Of a stretch of DNA of 64,000 nt, positions 26,118 through 34,662 are shown one piece after another (within the stretch, counting starts at the first letter, position 1; every line of letters begins with the position of its first letter). The position numbers and the translations under genes are program-made. Under the pieces are notes generated by a model. It saw only the letters and a list, made by a program, of their open reading frames with translations, did not search any database and was not told the DNA's origin. The DNA comes from Caballeronia sp. M1242 (GTDB taxonomy: Bacteria; Pseudomonadota; Gammaproteobacteria; Burkholderiales; Burkholderiaceae): the NCBI RefSeq assembly GCF_017220215.1, contig NZ_CP071131.1, positions 372,001 through 436,000 of the forward strand, given 5' to 3'.

Positions 26118-27137
26118 TCACTGCGCGAACAGCGCGTCGAGCTCGGCTTCGGAGAGCCATTGCCCGAGGAAGTAGCTGTCCGGCTTGCCGTTCATCGACG
26201 CGAGCGTGGCATCGAGCGTGTCGCTCGTCACCGTCTTCGTGATCGGGAAGTAGTACGTGTTGTCCGGCAGCGCTTTGAGCTTGCGGCCCTGCGCAAGACG
26301 CACCGCAATGCCGAGCGCCGTGCGGCTGATATCGGGCGGATTCACCTGCACGAAGACCTTCATCGGATTGCCCGCGTCGCGCTGCTTCTTCCATTCGGTG
26401 AGAAAGCCCTTCTGCGCCTCGCCGGTCATGACCGGCACGCGGCGGTTTGCGTTCTCGAAGGCGCGCAGCACGCCGAGCGCCATCGCGTCTTCAGTGAACA
26501 CGGCGTCGATTTTCGGCTGCGCGGCGATGACCGTCGCCATCACGGACTGCGCCTTCGCCTCGTCCCATTCGCCGTAGCCGGACCATACGACCTTGATGCC
26601 GGGATACTTCGCGAACGTATCGAGCGCGGCTTTCTTGCGCGCTTCGGCCGCCGGGTGTCCGGGAATGCCGTCGAGCACCACGACGTTGCCCGTGCCGTGC
26701 AGTTGCTCCGCGATCCATTCGGCGTAGCGCTGGCCCCACTTGTAGTGATCGACCGTCACGTTGGTCGCATAGCGGTTCGACACGGCCTGATCGAACGAGA
26801 CGACCGGAATCTTGCTGCGCTCCGCTTCGTTGATGACGCCGTTGAGTGCGGTCGCGGAGTTGGCATCGACCATGATCGCGCCGACTTTCTGGCGGATCAT
26901 GTTGCGCATGTCCTGTATCTGCTGGCCGGTGTTCGCGCCCGACTGCTGGATGACCAGCTTGTCGGCCATGCCCTTCGCCTTATAGGTCTCGAACTGCTGG
27001 TTCGCGCCGTCGATCATCTGGTTGCGCCATTCGGTGCCGAAGTAACCGTTGGATAGCCCGATGGTCGGCGCGGCGGCGAACGCCGATGCGCACGCGAGGC
27101 TGGTCGCCAGCGCGGCGAGCAAAGTGCGCGGTGTCAT
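26118..27137 (-). CDS. periplasmic sugar-type binding protein of the ABC importer
   Basis: A 339-residue protein of the ribose-binding (periplasmic binding protein type 1) family with a Sec signal (LLAALATSLACASAFAAAP). The mature protein begins with the typical first strand TIGLSNGYFGTEWRNQMI. Further marks are DANSATALNGVINEAERSKIPVV and DAVFTEDAMALGVLRAFE. The start at 27137 has CAGGAG upstream. The ligand is unknown. Because the operon also carries three hydrolases, it need not be a simple sugar. Confidence 0.87.
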   Translation of the reverse strand: MTPRTLLAALATSLACASAFAAAPTIGLSNGYFGTEWRNQMIDGANQQFETYKAKGMADKLVIQQSGANTGQQIQDMRNMIRQKVGAIMVDANSATALNGVINEAERSKIPVVSFDQAVSNRYATNVTVDHYKWGQRYAEWIAEQLHGTGNVVVLDGIPGHPAAEARKKAALDTFAKYPGIKVVWSGYGEWDEAKAQSVMATVIAAQPKIDAVFTEDAMALGVLRAFENANRRVPVMTGEAQKGFLTEWKKQRDAGNPMKVFVQVNPPDISRTALGIAVRLAQGRKLKALPDNTYYFPITKTVTSDTLDATLASMNGKPDSYFLGQWLSEAELDALFAQ

Positions 27138-27218
27138 GTGGTCGTCTCCTGATTTTTTCGTAAGCGAAGGCGCCGGCCGCAAGGAACGGCCGGCGCCATG
27201 CAACGCGTCTGCGAGCGT

Positions 27219-28556
27219 TCAGTGCACCGGCGCGGGCGCCGCTTGCTCGACGCCTGCATCGGCCGGCAGCGGCGTGCCGATATGCAGTTCCCCGCGCGGC
27301 GGCAGCGAGTCGTGCGTCGTCTTGAAGATGTCGCCGTCTTTCATCACGAGCGTGATCTTCTTCGGGTCCTGCAAGATGGTCAGGTCCGCGAGCGGATTGC
27401 CGTCCACGAGGATGATGTCGGCGAGATAGCCTTCGCGAATCTGGCCGAGCTCGTCGGGCATCATCATCAGTTCGCCGCCGTAGCGCGTCGCGGAAACGAG
27501 CACTTCGATCGGCGTCATGCCGATGTAATCGACGAAGTACTGAAGGTCGCGCGCGTTGGTGCCGTGCGGCATCCATGCGAAGCCGTAATCGCCGCCCGGC
27601 AGAACGCGGATGCCGCGCTTGTGCATCTTGCGCAGCGTTTCGGCGGCGGTCTCCAGCTCGCGCTTGTAGCCCATCTTCGTCGCCATTTCCTCCGTGATGC
27701 CCCACTTCTCCGCGTGATACAGCGTGCTGATGAGCCAGCCGATGCCCGGCGCGACGAAGTGCTTCTCCTTGTTGTCTTCGAGCATGTCGAGCGCTTCTTC
27801 GTCGGCGAAGCTCGCGTGGAAGATCAGTTCGAGCCCGTGCCGCACGCACTGCTTGACCGATTCGCTCGACCGCGCATGCGCCGCCACGCGCTTGCCGGCG
27901 CGCTTCGCTTCGGCCGCGAGCATCGCGATTTCTTCTTCCGAGAACGGCGACGATTCCGCCGAAATGCCGGCGATGTACTCACCCGAGAGATTGATCTTCA
28001 GGTGATCGACGCCGTACTTGACGAACATGCGCGTGGTCGCGCGCATCTCTTCCGGACCGCTCACGACCGCGCCGAAGTTCAGCTCCTTGAAGGGCATGTG
28101 CGGCAGCGTGTTGTCGGCGAGGCCGCCGAGAATCGTGATTTCCTGACTGCCCGCGAGATAGCGCGGCCCCGGAAACTCGCCGGCATTCACGGCATTGCGC
28201 AGCACCACATCGAGCCGCGGCTTCGCGGCGGCCGCGCCGAGCGCGGACGTCCAGCCCATTTCGAGGTAACGCTTCGCCACGCGCACGCACCACAGCATGT
28301 GCTCCTCCGGCGGCATGAACTGGATGGCGGACAGCGACGGCTGGTCATTCCACGAGAAATGCGTATGCGCTTCGGTCATGCCGGGCATCAGAAACGCGCC
28401 GCGGCCGTCGATGCGCCGCGCGTCGGGCGCGCTGATCGGCGCTTCCTCGCGCGCCACGCGCACGATGCGGCGGCCATCCACGAGCACCTGGCCCTTGAAC
28501 GGCTGCGCGCCGCTGCCATCGAAAACGGATACGTTGTCGAACAGGATCGAACTCAT
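27219..28556 (-). CDS. metal-dependent amidohydrolase (COG1228-like)
   Basis: A 445-residue amidohydrolase-superfamily enzyme. Metal ligands are visible: HTH in TEAHTHFSW (about 64-66), a likely carboxylated Lys in HLKINLSG, His in AAHARSS and IFHASF, and Asp in PGGDYGF. It resembles imidazolonepropionase-like and prolidase-like hydrolases that split amide or cyclic amide bonds. The start at 28556 has GGAGGAGA upstream. Cotranscription with a lactonase-like hydrolase, a FAH protein and an importer suggests an early step in degrading an imported compound. Confidence 0.85.
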   Translation of the reverse strand: MSSILFDNVSVFDGSGAQPFKGQVLVDGRRIVRVAREEAPISAPDARRIDGRGAFLMPGMTEAHTHFSWNDQPSLSAIQFMPPEEHMLWCVRVAKRYLEMGWTSALGAAAAKPRLDVVLRNAVNAGEFPGPRYLAGSQEITILGGLADNTLPHMPFKELNFGAVVSGPEEMRATTRMFVKYGVDHLKINLSGEYIAGISAESSPFSEEEIAMLAAEAKRAGKRVAAHARSSESVKQCVRHGLELIFHASFADEEALDMLEDNKEKHFVAPGIGWLISTLYHAEKWGITEEMATKMGYKRELETAAETLRKMHKRGIRVLPGGDYGFAWMPHGTNARDLQYFVDYIGMTPIEVLVSATRYGGELMMMPDELGQIREGYLADIILVDGNPLADLTILQDPKKITLVMKDGDIFKTTHDSLPPRGELHIGTPLPADAGVEQAAPAPVH

Positions 28557-28700
28557 GTCTGTCTCCTCCACGCGGACCCGGCGCATTCGCGCGCGGGCCG
28601 CCGGTTGATTACGGTCTGACCTGGTTGGTGTTCTTCCGGCGCCGGTCGCGGCCGTCTGTGCGGCGCTTCTTCGACGCGGCGTGCCGGCTCGTTCAGTTCT

Positions 28701-29486
28701 TCACTGCGCCGCCTCGTAGAAGCGCTTGAGTTCCGCCGTCGATTCGGCGGGCTTCTCGAACGTCGTCCAGTGGCCGCAGCCGTTCAGCACGACGACCTTC
28801 GCGCCTTTGATGCGCTCGCCCATCGCCTTGACGGCATCCGGCTTGCCGACGCCGTCCTGATCGCCGGTGACGAGCAGCGTCGGCACTTCGATGCGCTCGA
28901 TCTCGGCGGCCTGCGCGCCCGCGAGCGCCTCGCAACTTTGCGCGTAGCCTTCGGGCGACTGCCGCATCACGCTTTCGCGCACGAGCGCGAGCGTCACCGG
29001 TCGCTGCGACTTCGTCTCGTCGCTGGTCGCGCCCTTCACGATGGCATCGGCGATTTCCTGCACGCCCGGCACGCCCTTCTCGCGCGCGATTCCGGCGCGC
29101 TGGCGCATGCCTTCGCGGCCCGCATCCGGCGGCGCGACGAGCGGCCCGAAGAGCGCGAGGCTCTTCACCAGTTCCGGATGCTTCACGGCGAGATGCTGCG
29201 CGACGATGGTGCCCATCGAATGCGCGACGACATCGGCCTGCGTGACTTGCAGTTCGCGCAGGACCGAGGCGATCGTGTCCACGTACAGATCGATCGACAG
29301 CTTCTGCTCCGGCAACGGCGAACGCGCGCTGCCCGGCAGATCGATGCGAATGACCTTCTTGCCCTCGAATGCCGGCAGCACCGGCGTCCAGTTGTTCGAC
29401 GATCCGCCGAGACCGTGAATGCACACGACCGGCGCGCCTACGCCTTCGGTTTCGATGAATACGCCTTGCACTTGCGTCGTTGCCAT
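28701..29486 (-). CDS. alpha/beta hydrolase (enol-lactonase-like)
   Basis: A 261-residue alpha/beta-hydrolase resembling 3-oxoadipate enol-lactonases. The oxyanion-hole motif is HGLGGSSNNW, the nucleophile is the Ser of AHSMGT, the acid is the Asp of VTGDQDGVG and the His lies in GCGHWTTFEKP. I place the start at ATG 29486, eight bases after GAGGTG; a GTG at 29492 would overlap the upstream stop by four bases but sits too close to that site. It is the second gene of the hydrolase-importer operon. Confidence 0.85.
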   Translation of the reverse strand: MATTQVQGVFIETEGVGAPVVCIHGLGGSSNNWTPVLPAFEGKKVIRIDLPGSARSPLPEQKLSIDLYVDTIASVLRELQVTQADVVAHSMGTIVAQHLAVKHPELVKSLALFGPLVAPPDAGREGMRQRAGIAREKGVPGVQEIADAIVKGATSDETKSQRPVTLALVRESVMRQSPEGYAQSCEALAGAQAAEIERIEVPTLLVTGDQDGVGKPDAVKAMGERIKGAKVVVLNGCGHWTTFEKPAESTAELKRFYEAAQ

Positions 29487-29488
29487 GT

Positions 29489-30367
29489 TCACGCCACCTC
29501 GTTTTCAAGAATGCCGATGCCCGGAATCTCCATGCGCACGACGTCGCCGCTTTGCAGGAATTTCGGAGGATTGAAGCCGATGCCCACGCCCGCGGGCGTG
29601 CCCGTCGCGATGACGTCGCCCGGCTGAAGCTCCATGCCGGCCGAAAGCGTCTCGATGATCGTCGGGATATCGAAGATCAAAAGCTTCGAGTTCGATTCCT
29701 GACGCAGCTCGCCGTTGATCCAGCAACGCACGTCGATGTTCTCGGCGTCGATCTCGTCGGCCGTGACGAGAAACGGACCCATCGGGCAGAAGCCGTCGAG
29801 CGACTTGCCGATGAACCATTGGCGATGCAGCTTTTGCAGATCGCGCGCGGTCACGTCGTTGATGATCGTGTAGCCGAAGACGTGGTTCATCGCGTCGGCC
29901 TTCTTGATGCCGCGCCCGGCCTTGCCGATCACGACGCCGATCTCCACTTCGTAGTCCATCTGCTGCGTCACGTCGGCGTGGCGCGGAATGCGCTCGCCGG
30001 TCGCGATGATCGTCGAGACGGGCTTGGTAAACACGACCGGCGCTTCCGGAATGTGCTCGCCCGCCTGCGCGCTCTTGTCGAAGCCCGACTTGCTGAACTC
30101 TTCGGCGTGATCGTGATAGTTCTTGCCGACACAGAACACGTTGCGGCGCGGCTGGTCGATTGGCGCGAGCACTTGCGCCGAGGCGAGCGGCCTGCCTTCG
30201 CCGCGCGGCTTGAGCGTTTCGCGCAGGTCGGCGAACTGTTGGACCAATTGGACCATGTCGCCGCAGAAGCCGTCGCAAAGCTCGGAAACCGGCCAGTACT
30301 TGCCGCCTTCCGAATCCACGACAGCGACTGTTTTCGCGCCATCTACCCGCAAAGTTGCTAATTTCAT
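29489..30367 (-). CDS. fumarylacetoacetate hydrolase family protein
   Basis: A 292-residue FAH-fold enzyme with the metal-binding DYEVEIGVVIG motif (about 140-150), the preceding VGKNYHDHAEE segment, a further metal Asp in INDVTARDLQ and the C-terminal TGTPAGVG loop. Relatives hydrolyse acylpyruvates, decarboxylate oxaloacetate or isomerise aromatic ring-cleavage products. It is the first gene of the operon and diverges from the GntR-family regulator, which probably controls it. Confidence 0.88.
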   Translation of the reverse strand: MKLATLRVDGAKTVAVVDSEGGKYWPVSELCDGFCGDMVQLVQQFADLRETLKPRGEGRPLASAQVLAPIDQPRRNVFCVGKNYHDHAEEFSKSGFDKSAQAGEHIPEAPVVFTKPVSTIIATGERIPRHADVTQQMDYEVEIGVVIGKAGRGIKKADAMNHVFGYTIINDVTARDLQKLHRQWFIGKSLDGFCPMGPFLVTADEIDAENIDVRCWINGELRQESNSKLLIFDIPTIIETLSAGMELQPGDVIATGTPAGVGIGFNPPKFLQSGDVVRMEIPGIGILENEVA

Positions 30368-30458
30368 GGTGGGCCTTTAATCTAGACTTGTCGGTGAATC
30401 TGGAGCCACTCTAGGACCAAAAAAGGACAAAGAGAACTAGGGTTAACCAATCATCGAT

Positions 30459-30468
30459 ACCAATTGGT
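30459..30468. promoter_or_regulatory. palindrome ACCAATTGGT, candidate GntR operator
   Basis: A perfect 10-base palindrome lies 24 bases before the GntR-family start, in the divergent region with the hydrolase operon. A second short palindrome, GGTTAACC, is at 30441-30448. FadR-type regulators bind short palindromes in such positions. Assignment to this regulator is inference. Confidence 0.4.
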
Positions 30469-30492
30469 CTATTAGGATGAGCAGGAAAAGTC

Positions 30493-31245
30493 ATGAGCAG
30501 CGTCGACGAAATCAGGCTGACAGTCAGGTCCAAAGGAGCGCGCGAACTCGCCCACTATCTCGAAGAGGCGATTCGCAGCGGCCGGCTGGGCGTGGGCGTG
30601 CGTCTACCGCCGGAGCGCGAGTTGAGCGAAGAGTTCGGCGCGTCGCGCGGCGCGGTGCGCCGGGTGCTCGCGGATCTCAAGGAACGCGGGCTCATTCGCC
30701 AGGCAGTCGGCAGCGGCACGTTCGTGATGCCGGGCGGGATGTCGGCAAGCCCCGTGGCACCGCTAACGCCGCTAACGCCGCTAACGCCGCCCGAGCCGCA
30801 AGCGGAGCCAAAGAACGGCGTCGTGCAGACGAGCCCTGCCGAACTGATGGAAGCGCGGCTTTTGATCGAACCGCTGATGCCCGGCTTGATCGTGCGCTAT
30901 GCGACGGTCGCCGACTTCACGCACATGACCGAGTGCATCGAGCGTTCGGAAGCGGCGGCAAGCATCGAAGAATTCGAACACTGGGATGGCGAGTTGCATC
31001 GCGCGTTCGCGGTGGCGACGCATAACAGCTTCTTTCTGCGCGTGCTGGAATTGACGAACGAAGTGCGCGAGCAAGGCGAATGGGGACGCCTGAAGCGCAA
31101 GTCGCTCACGCCCGAGCGTCGCAGTCAGTACGAGGCGCAACACCGCGCCATCGTCGATGCGCTTCGGGATCGCGACGCCGAGCTGGCTTGCGAGCTACTG
31201 ACCGCGCACCTGCTTCAGATTCGCGAGAACCTTTTCGGACGTTAG
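30493..31245 (+). CDS. GntR family regulator, FadR subfamily
   Basis: A 250-residue protein with an N-terminal winged helix (LEEAIRSGRLGVGVRLPPERELSEEFG, then RGAVRRVLADLKERGLI) and a C-terminal all-helical FCD ligand domain from about residue 115. The two are joined by a Pro/Leu/Thr-rich linker encoded by a nine-base repeat. FCD domains bind organic acids, often with a metal held by His and Asp. It sits between the divergent hydrolase-importer operon and a second importer, and could regulate either. Confidence 0.88.
   Translation: MSSVDEIRLTVRSKGARELAHYLEEAIRSGRLGVGVRLPPERELSEEFGASRGAVRRVLADLKERGLIRQAVGSGTFVMPGGMSASPVAPLTPLTPLTPPEPQAEPKNGVVQTSPAELMEARLLIEPLMPGLIVRYATVADFTHMTECIERSEAAASIEEFEHWDGELHRAFAVATHNSFFLRVLELTNEVREQGEWGRLKRKSLTPERRSQYEAQHRAIVDALRDRDAELACELLTAHLLQIRENLFGR
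30760..30786 (+). repeat. nine-base tandem repeat (CCGCTAACG x3) inside the GntR gene
   Basis: Three exact head-to-tail copies encode PLT-PLT-PLT in the linker between the DNA-binding and ligand domains. Because the unit is a multiple of three, copy-number changes would alter linker length without breaking the frame. Confidence 0.8.
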
Positions 31246-31640
31246 CGCAGGTCCTCGCCGCCGCCCGCATCGCCACGCTTTTCGCGGACTCATTCACCGC
31301 ATGAGTCCGTGCGTGCGTTTCATCGGGAAAGCTCTAATCGAAGCGCCGAAAATACCTGCATATAGTGGCTCTGTTCTTTTTCCCGCCTGTGCGCTGCATA
31401 AACCAGAATATGAGACAACCGCGCGATTCAGTGCGTCATGCCCGCCGCGATTCCCGTTTCTGAGCGCCAAGACGCGAATAAATAAGCCTTCACAGCTTCA
31501 TCGAAACGCATCGAAAGAAAATCATCATCGACGTCTTTCCAATGTGAAAGCCGCTCTGAAGTGATTAGCAAGCGATCACCCATTATCTGGACGCAATCGA
31601 CGACACGTCGACTCGCATCGATCAAGAAACGGAGGTGGAC
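31246..31640. promoter_or_regulatory. leader region of the second importer operon
   Basis: These 395 bases lack a convincing gene. Two inverted repeats near the end are operator candidates: GTGAT(31561-31565)/ATCAC(31575-31579) and TCGACG-ACA-CGTCGA (31597-31611). The second lies 30 bases before the binding-protein start. The GGAGG ribosome binding site is at 31631-31635. Confidence 0.35.
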
Positions 31641-32750
31641 ATGACGCAGAACCGGGACGACAAGACGAAAGACGATAACAACGGCATCAGCACCGCGCGG
31701 CGCGGCCTGATGCAGGGCGCGGGGCTCGGCGCGGCGCTCTCGCTGCTGGGCGGCGTCACGGGCGCCGGCGGACTCATTTCGAGCGCTCAGGCTGCCGAAT
31801 CCGCATTTCCGCAGCACAAGAAGTGGAAGATCGTGTTCGTCAATCACGTCACCACGAATCCGTTTTTCGTGCCGACGCAATACGGCATACAGGACGCATG
31901 CTCGCTCTTCGGCATGGACTATCAGTGGACCGGCTCCGCCACGTCCGATGCCGGCGAAATGGTGCGCGCGGTGAACTCCGCGATCGCCGCGAAAGCCGAT
32001 GCCATCGCCGTGCCGATCGTCGATCCGACTGCCTTCGACAAGCCGATACAGGCCGCGCTCGATGCCGGCATTCCGGTGTTCGCCTATAACGCCGACGCAC
32101 CGCGCGGCAAGACGAGTCCGCGTCTCGCGTATATCGGGCAGGAGCTGTATCTCTCCGGTTATCAGATGGGCGAGCGCATTGCGAGTCTCGTCGATAGCGG
32201 CATGGTGGCGCTTTTCATCTCGACGCCGGGTCAGTTGAACATTCAGCCGCGTCTGGACGGCGCGAGCGACGCCATCAAGAAGTCCGGCAAGAAGATCGAC
32301 ATTCAGACCGTGGCGACGGGCGCGACGGTCAACGAAGAACTGTCCAAGATCAAGTCGTTCTATCTGGGACACCAGAACCTCAAAGGCATGTTCGCCGTCG
32401 ATGCAGGCAGCACGCAAGGCGTCGCGCAAGTAATGAAGGAATCGAACCTGCCGTCGAAGGGCGTGCATGGCGGCGGCTTCGACCTGTTGCCGCAAACCGT
32501 CCAGCTGATTCACGAAGGCTTCCTCGATTTCACCATCGACCAGCAGCCGTATGTGCAGGGCTTCTATACCGTGGTGGAAGCGTTCACGTTCCTCGCGTCG
32601 GGCGGACTCGTCGGACCGGCGAACATCAACACGGGTCTCAAGTTCGTGACCAAGGCGACCGTCGAGCCGTACCTGAATACGTCGACGCGTTATGAAGGCA
32701 AGACCACCAAGCCGCAAATCGTTCCGATGAGCGGCGCGATCAAGTCCTGA
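31641..32750 (+). CDS. Tat-type sugar-binding protein of a second ABC importer
   Basis: A 369-residue periplasmic binding protein type 1. Its N-terminal signal carries a twin-arginine (STARRGLMQGAG) before the hydrophobic stretch and an AQA-A cleavage site, suggesting export by the Tat pathway rather than Sec. The mature part has the first strand KIVFVNHVTTNPFFVPTQYG and a long hinge typical of ribose/fructose binders. The ATG at 31641 lies five bases after GGAGG. It ends overlapping the permease start (TGATG). Confidence 0.85.
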   Translation: MTQNRDDKTKDDNNGISTARRGLMQGAGLGAALSLLGGVTGAGGLISSAQAAESAFPQHKKWKIVFVNHVTTNPFFVPTQYGIQDACSLFGMDYQWTGSATSDAGEMVRAVNSAIAAKADAIAVPIVDPTAFDKPIQAALDAGIPVFAYNADAPRGKTSPRLAYIGQELYLSGYQMGERIASLVDSGMVALFISTPGQLNIQPRLDGASDAIKKSGKKIDIQTVATGATVNEELSKIKSFYLGHQNLKGMFAVDAGSTQGVAQVMKESNLPSKGVHGGGFDLLPQTVQLIHEGFLDFTIDQQPYVQGFYTVVEAFTFLASGGLVGPANINTGLKFVTKATVEPYLNTSTRYEGKTTKPQIVPMSGAIKS

Positions 32751-33760
32751 TGAATACGCTGAACGAGCCGGGCAAAACACACGGCGCCGCGCCGGTCGCG
32801 AGACCGCGCGGCGCGCTCTTCGCCCAATGGGCGCCCGAGTTGCGGATACTGCTCGTCGCGGTGCTGCTCGCCGCGTACTTTCAGATCGTCAATCACGACT
32901 TCCTGCTCTCCAACGCGAGTCTCGTCAACCTGTCGCAGTTCATCGCGCCGGTGGCGATCATCGCGCTGGGCGAGATCATGCTGATGATCGGCGGCGATAT
33001 CGATCTGTCGGCGGGCATGGTGTTCGCGTTCGCGCCGTTCATGATGGTCTTCGCCAACGATGCCGGCGCGCCGATGTGGCTTGCGGTTATCGCGGGCCTC
33101 GTCGCGGCGGCCATCATCGGCTTCGTGAACGGCGCGGTGACCGTGTATCTGCGCCTGCCCTCCTTCGTCACGACGCTCGGCACGCTGTTCCTCATCAACG
33201 GCATCACGCTCACGGTGTCGCGCGGCACGCCGGTCGCGACGCCCGGCTCGCCGGAGTTCGCCGCCGTCATGGGCGCGTGGGGCTACAGCGAGATCATCTG
33301 GACGGTCGGGCTCGCGATCATCATGCATGTGCTGTTGCGGCACACCCGCTGGGGCCTGCATACGCAGGCGGCGGGCGCGAACCCGCTCGGCGCGGGCGAA
33401 GCGGGCATTCTCGTGAACCGGCTGCGTCTGGGTAACTTCGTACTCGCGGCGGTGCTCGCGGGCCTTACGGGCATACTCGAAGGCTTTCGCATCACGTCGA
33501 TCGATCCGCAGGCGGGCGGCAATCAGATCATGTTCCTCGCGGTCGCGGCTGCCGTGATCGGCGGCACGCCGCTGACGGGCGGCTCGGGCACGATCGTCGG
33601 CGGCGTGATCGGCGCGGCGGTGCTCGGCATTCTGAACGACGGCTTCACGCTCATCGGCATCAACGCGTTCACGTTCAACATCATTCTCGGCGCCGCGATT
33701 CTCGCCGCGATGATCTTCAACATTCACGTCGGGCGCATTCGCCGCAAGGGAGCACGGTAA
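32750..33760 (+). CDS. ABC transporter permease (RbsC/FrcC-like)
   Basis: A 336-residue, roughly ten-helix permease. It shows GEIMLMIGGDIDLSAGMVFAF, the coupling loop TQAAGANPLGAGEAGILVNRL and VIGGTPLTGGSGTIVGGVIGA. It overlaps both neighbours by one base (TGATG and TAATG), so the three genes are translationally coupled. This importer has a single permease, unlike the two of the upstream operon. Confidence 0.88.
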   Translation: MNTLNEPGKTHGAAPVARPRGALFAQWAPELRILLVAVLLAAYFQIVNHDFLLSNASLVNLSQFIAPVAIIALGEIMLMIGGDIDLSAGMVFAFAPFMMVFANDAGAPMWLAVIAGLVAAAIIGFVNGAVTVYLRLPSFVTTLGTLFLINGITLTVSRGTPVATPGSPEFAAVMGAWGYSEIIWTVGLAIIMHVLLRHTRWGLHTQAAGANPLGAGEAGILVNRLRLGNFVLAAVLAGLTGILEGFRITSIDPQAGGNQIMFLAVAAAVIGGTPLTGGSGTIVGGVIGAAVLGILNDGFTLIGINAFTFNIILGAAILAAMIFNIHVGRIRRKGAR

Positions 33761-34557
33761 TGGCTGAAGCGCAGACCGCCGCGCCCGATCTGGCCTTGCG
33801 CGGCGACAACCTCGTGAAACGCTTCGGCGCGGTGACCGCGCTCGACGGCGTCTCGCTTACGCTCGGCAAGGGCGAAATTCTCGGCGTGCTCGGCGACAAC
33901 GGCGCGGGCAAGTCCACGCTCGTCAAGATTCTTACGGGCTTTCATCAGCAGACGAGCGGCACGCTGCACGTGCACGGAGAGGAAACGCTGATCCGTTCCG
34001 TCGATCATGCGCGCTCGCTCGGCATCGAATGCGTGTATCAGGACCTCGCGCTCGCCAATTCGCTCAGCATCTACCACAACATGTTTCTGAACCGCGAGAT
34101 CGTGCGGCGCGGGCCGCTCAGTCTCATGCGGCTCGTGGATCACAAGCAGATGCGCGAGCGCGCGGCGCAATGTCTCGATGATATCGGCGTGCATGTGCCG
34201 TCCGTCGATTTGCCGGTGGAGCGTCTGTCGGGCGGTCAGCGTCAGGCGATCGCCGTGGCCCGCGCCGTCAATTCGAACGCGCGCATTCTGCTGCTCGACG
34301 AACCGCTCGCCGCGATGGGCGCGCGCGAAGCGGGACTCATCATCGACCTCGTGCTGCGGCTGAAGGAGAAAGGCGGGCTGTCGATCATCATGATCATGCA
34401 CAACTACGCGCAGACGCTCGACATCGCGGATCGCATCATGTTGATGCAGCGCGGGCGCGTCACGTATGAGCAGCGCAGCGCGAATACGTCGGTGGCCGAG
34501 CTGATGGATATCGTGCGGCGTGAATATCGCGCGATGCGCGCGGCCACCGCGCATTGA
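33760..34557 (+). CDS. ABC importer ATPase, single domain (FrcA-like)
   Basis: A 265-residue ATPase with one nucleotide-binding domain: Walker A GDNGAGKST, Q-loop near the CVYQDLA stretch, signature LSGGQRQAI, Walker B ILLLDEPLAAMG and switch His in MHNYAQ. The single-domain form together with binding-protein, permease, ATPase gene order matches fructose-type Frc systems rather than RbsA-type double ATPases. The substrate is not proven. Confidence 0.88.
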   Translation: MAEAQTAAPDLALRGDNLVKRFGAVTALDGVSLTLGKGEILGVLGDNGAGKSTLVKILTGFHQQTSGTLHVHGEETLIRSVDHARSLGIECVYQDLALANSLSIYHNMFLNREIVRRGPLSLMRLVDHKQMRERAAQCLDDIGVHVPSVDLPVERLSGGQRQAIAVARAVNSNARILLLDEPLAAMGAREAGLIIDLVLRLKEKGGLSIIMIMHNYAQTLDIADRIMLMQRGRVTYEQRSANTSVAELMDIVRREYRAMRAATAH

Positions 34558-34611
34558 ACGCGCTTGGCCGATGCCCGAGCGTTACTCAACTTCCCCGCCC
34601 CGCCGATAAAA

Positions 34612-34648
34612 CCGATGCCGCGAGCATGATGCAAGCCCGCGGCACCGG
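34612..34648. terminator. hairpin between the convergent importer and tannase-family genes
   Basis: Arms 34612-34622 and 34638-34648 pair over 11 positions with one mismatch around a 15-base loop. The hairpin lies between two genes that end facing each other. There is no T-run, so it is only a moderate terminator candidate. Confidence 0.45.
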
Positions 34649-34662
34649 CCATCAACACGCCA

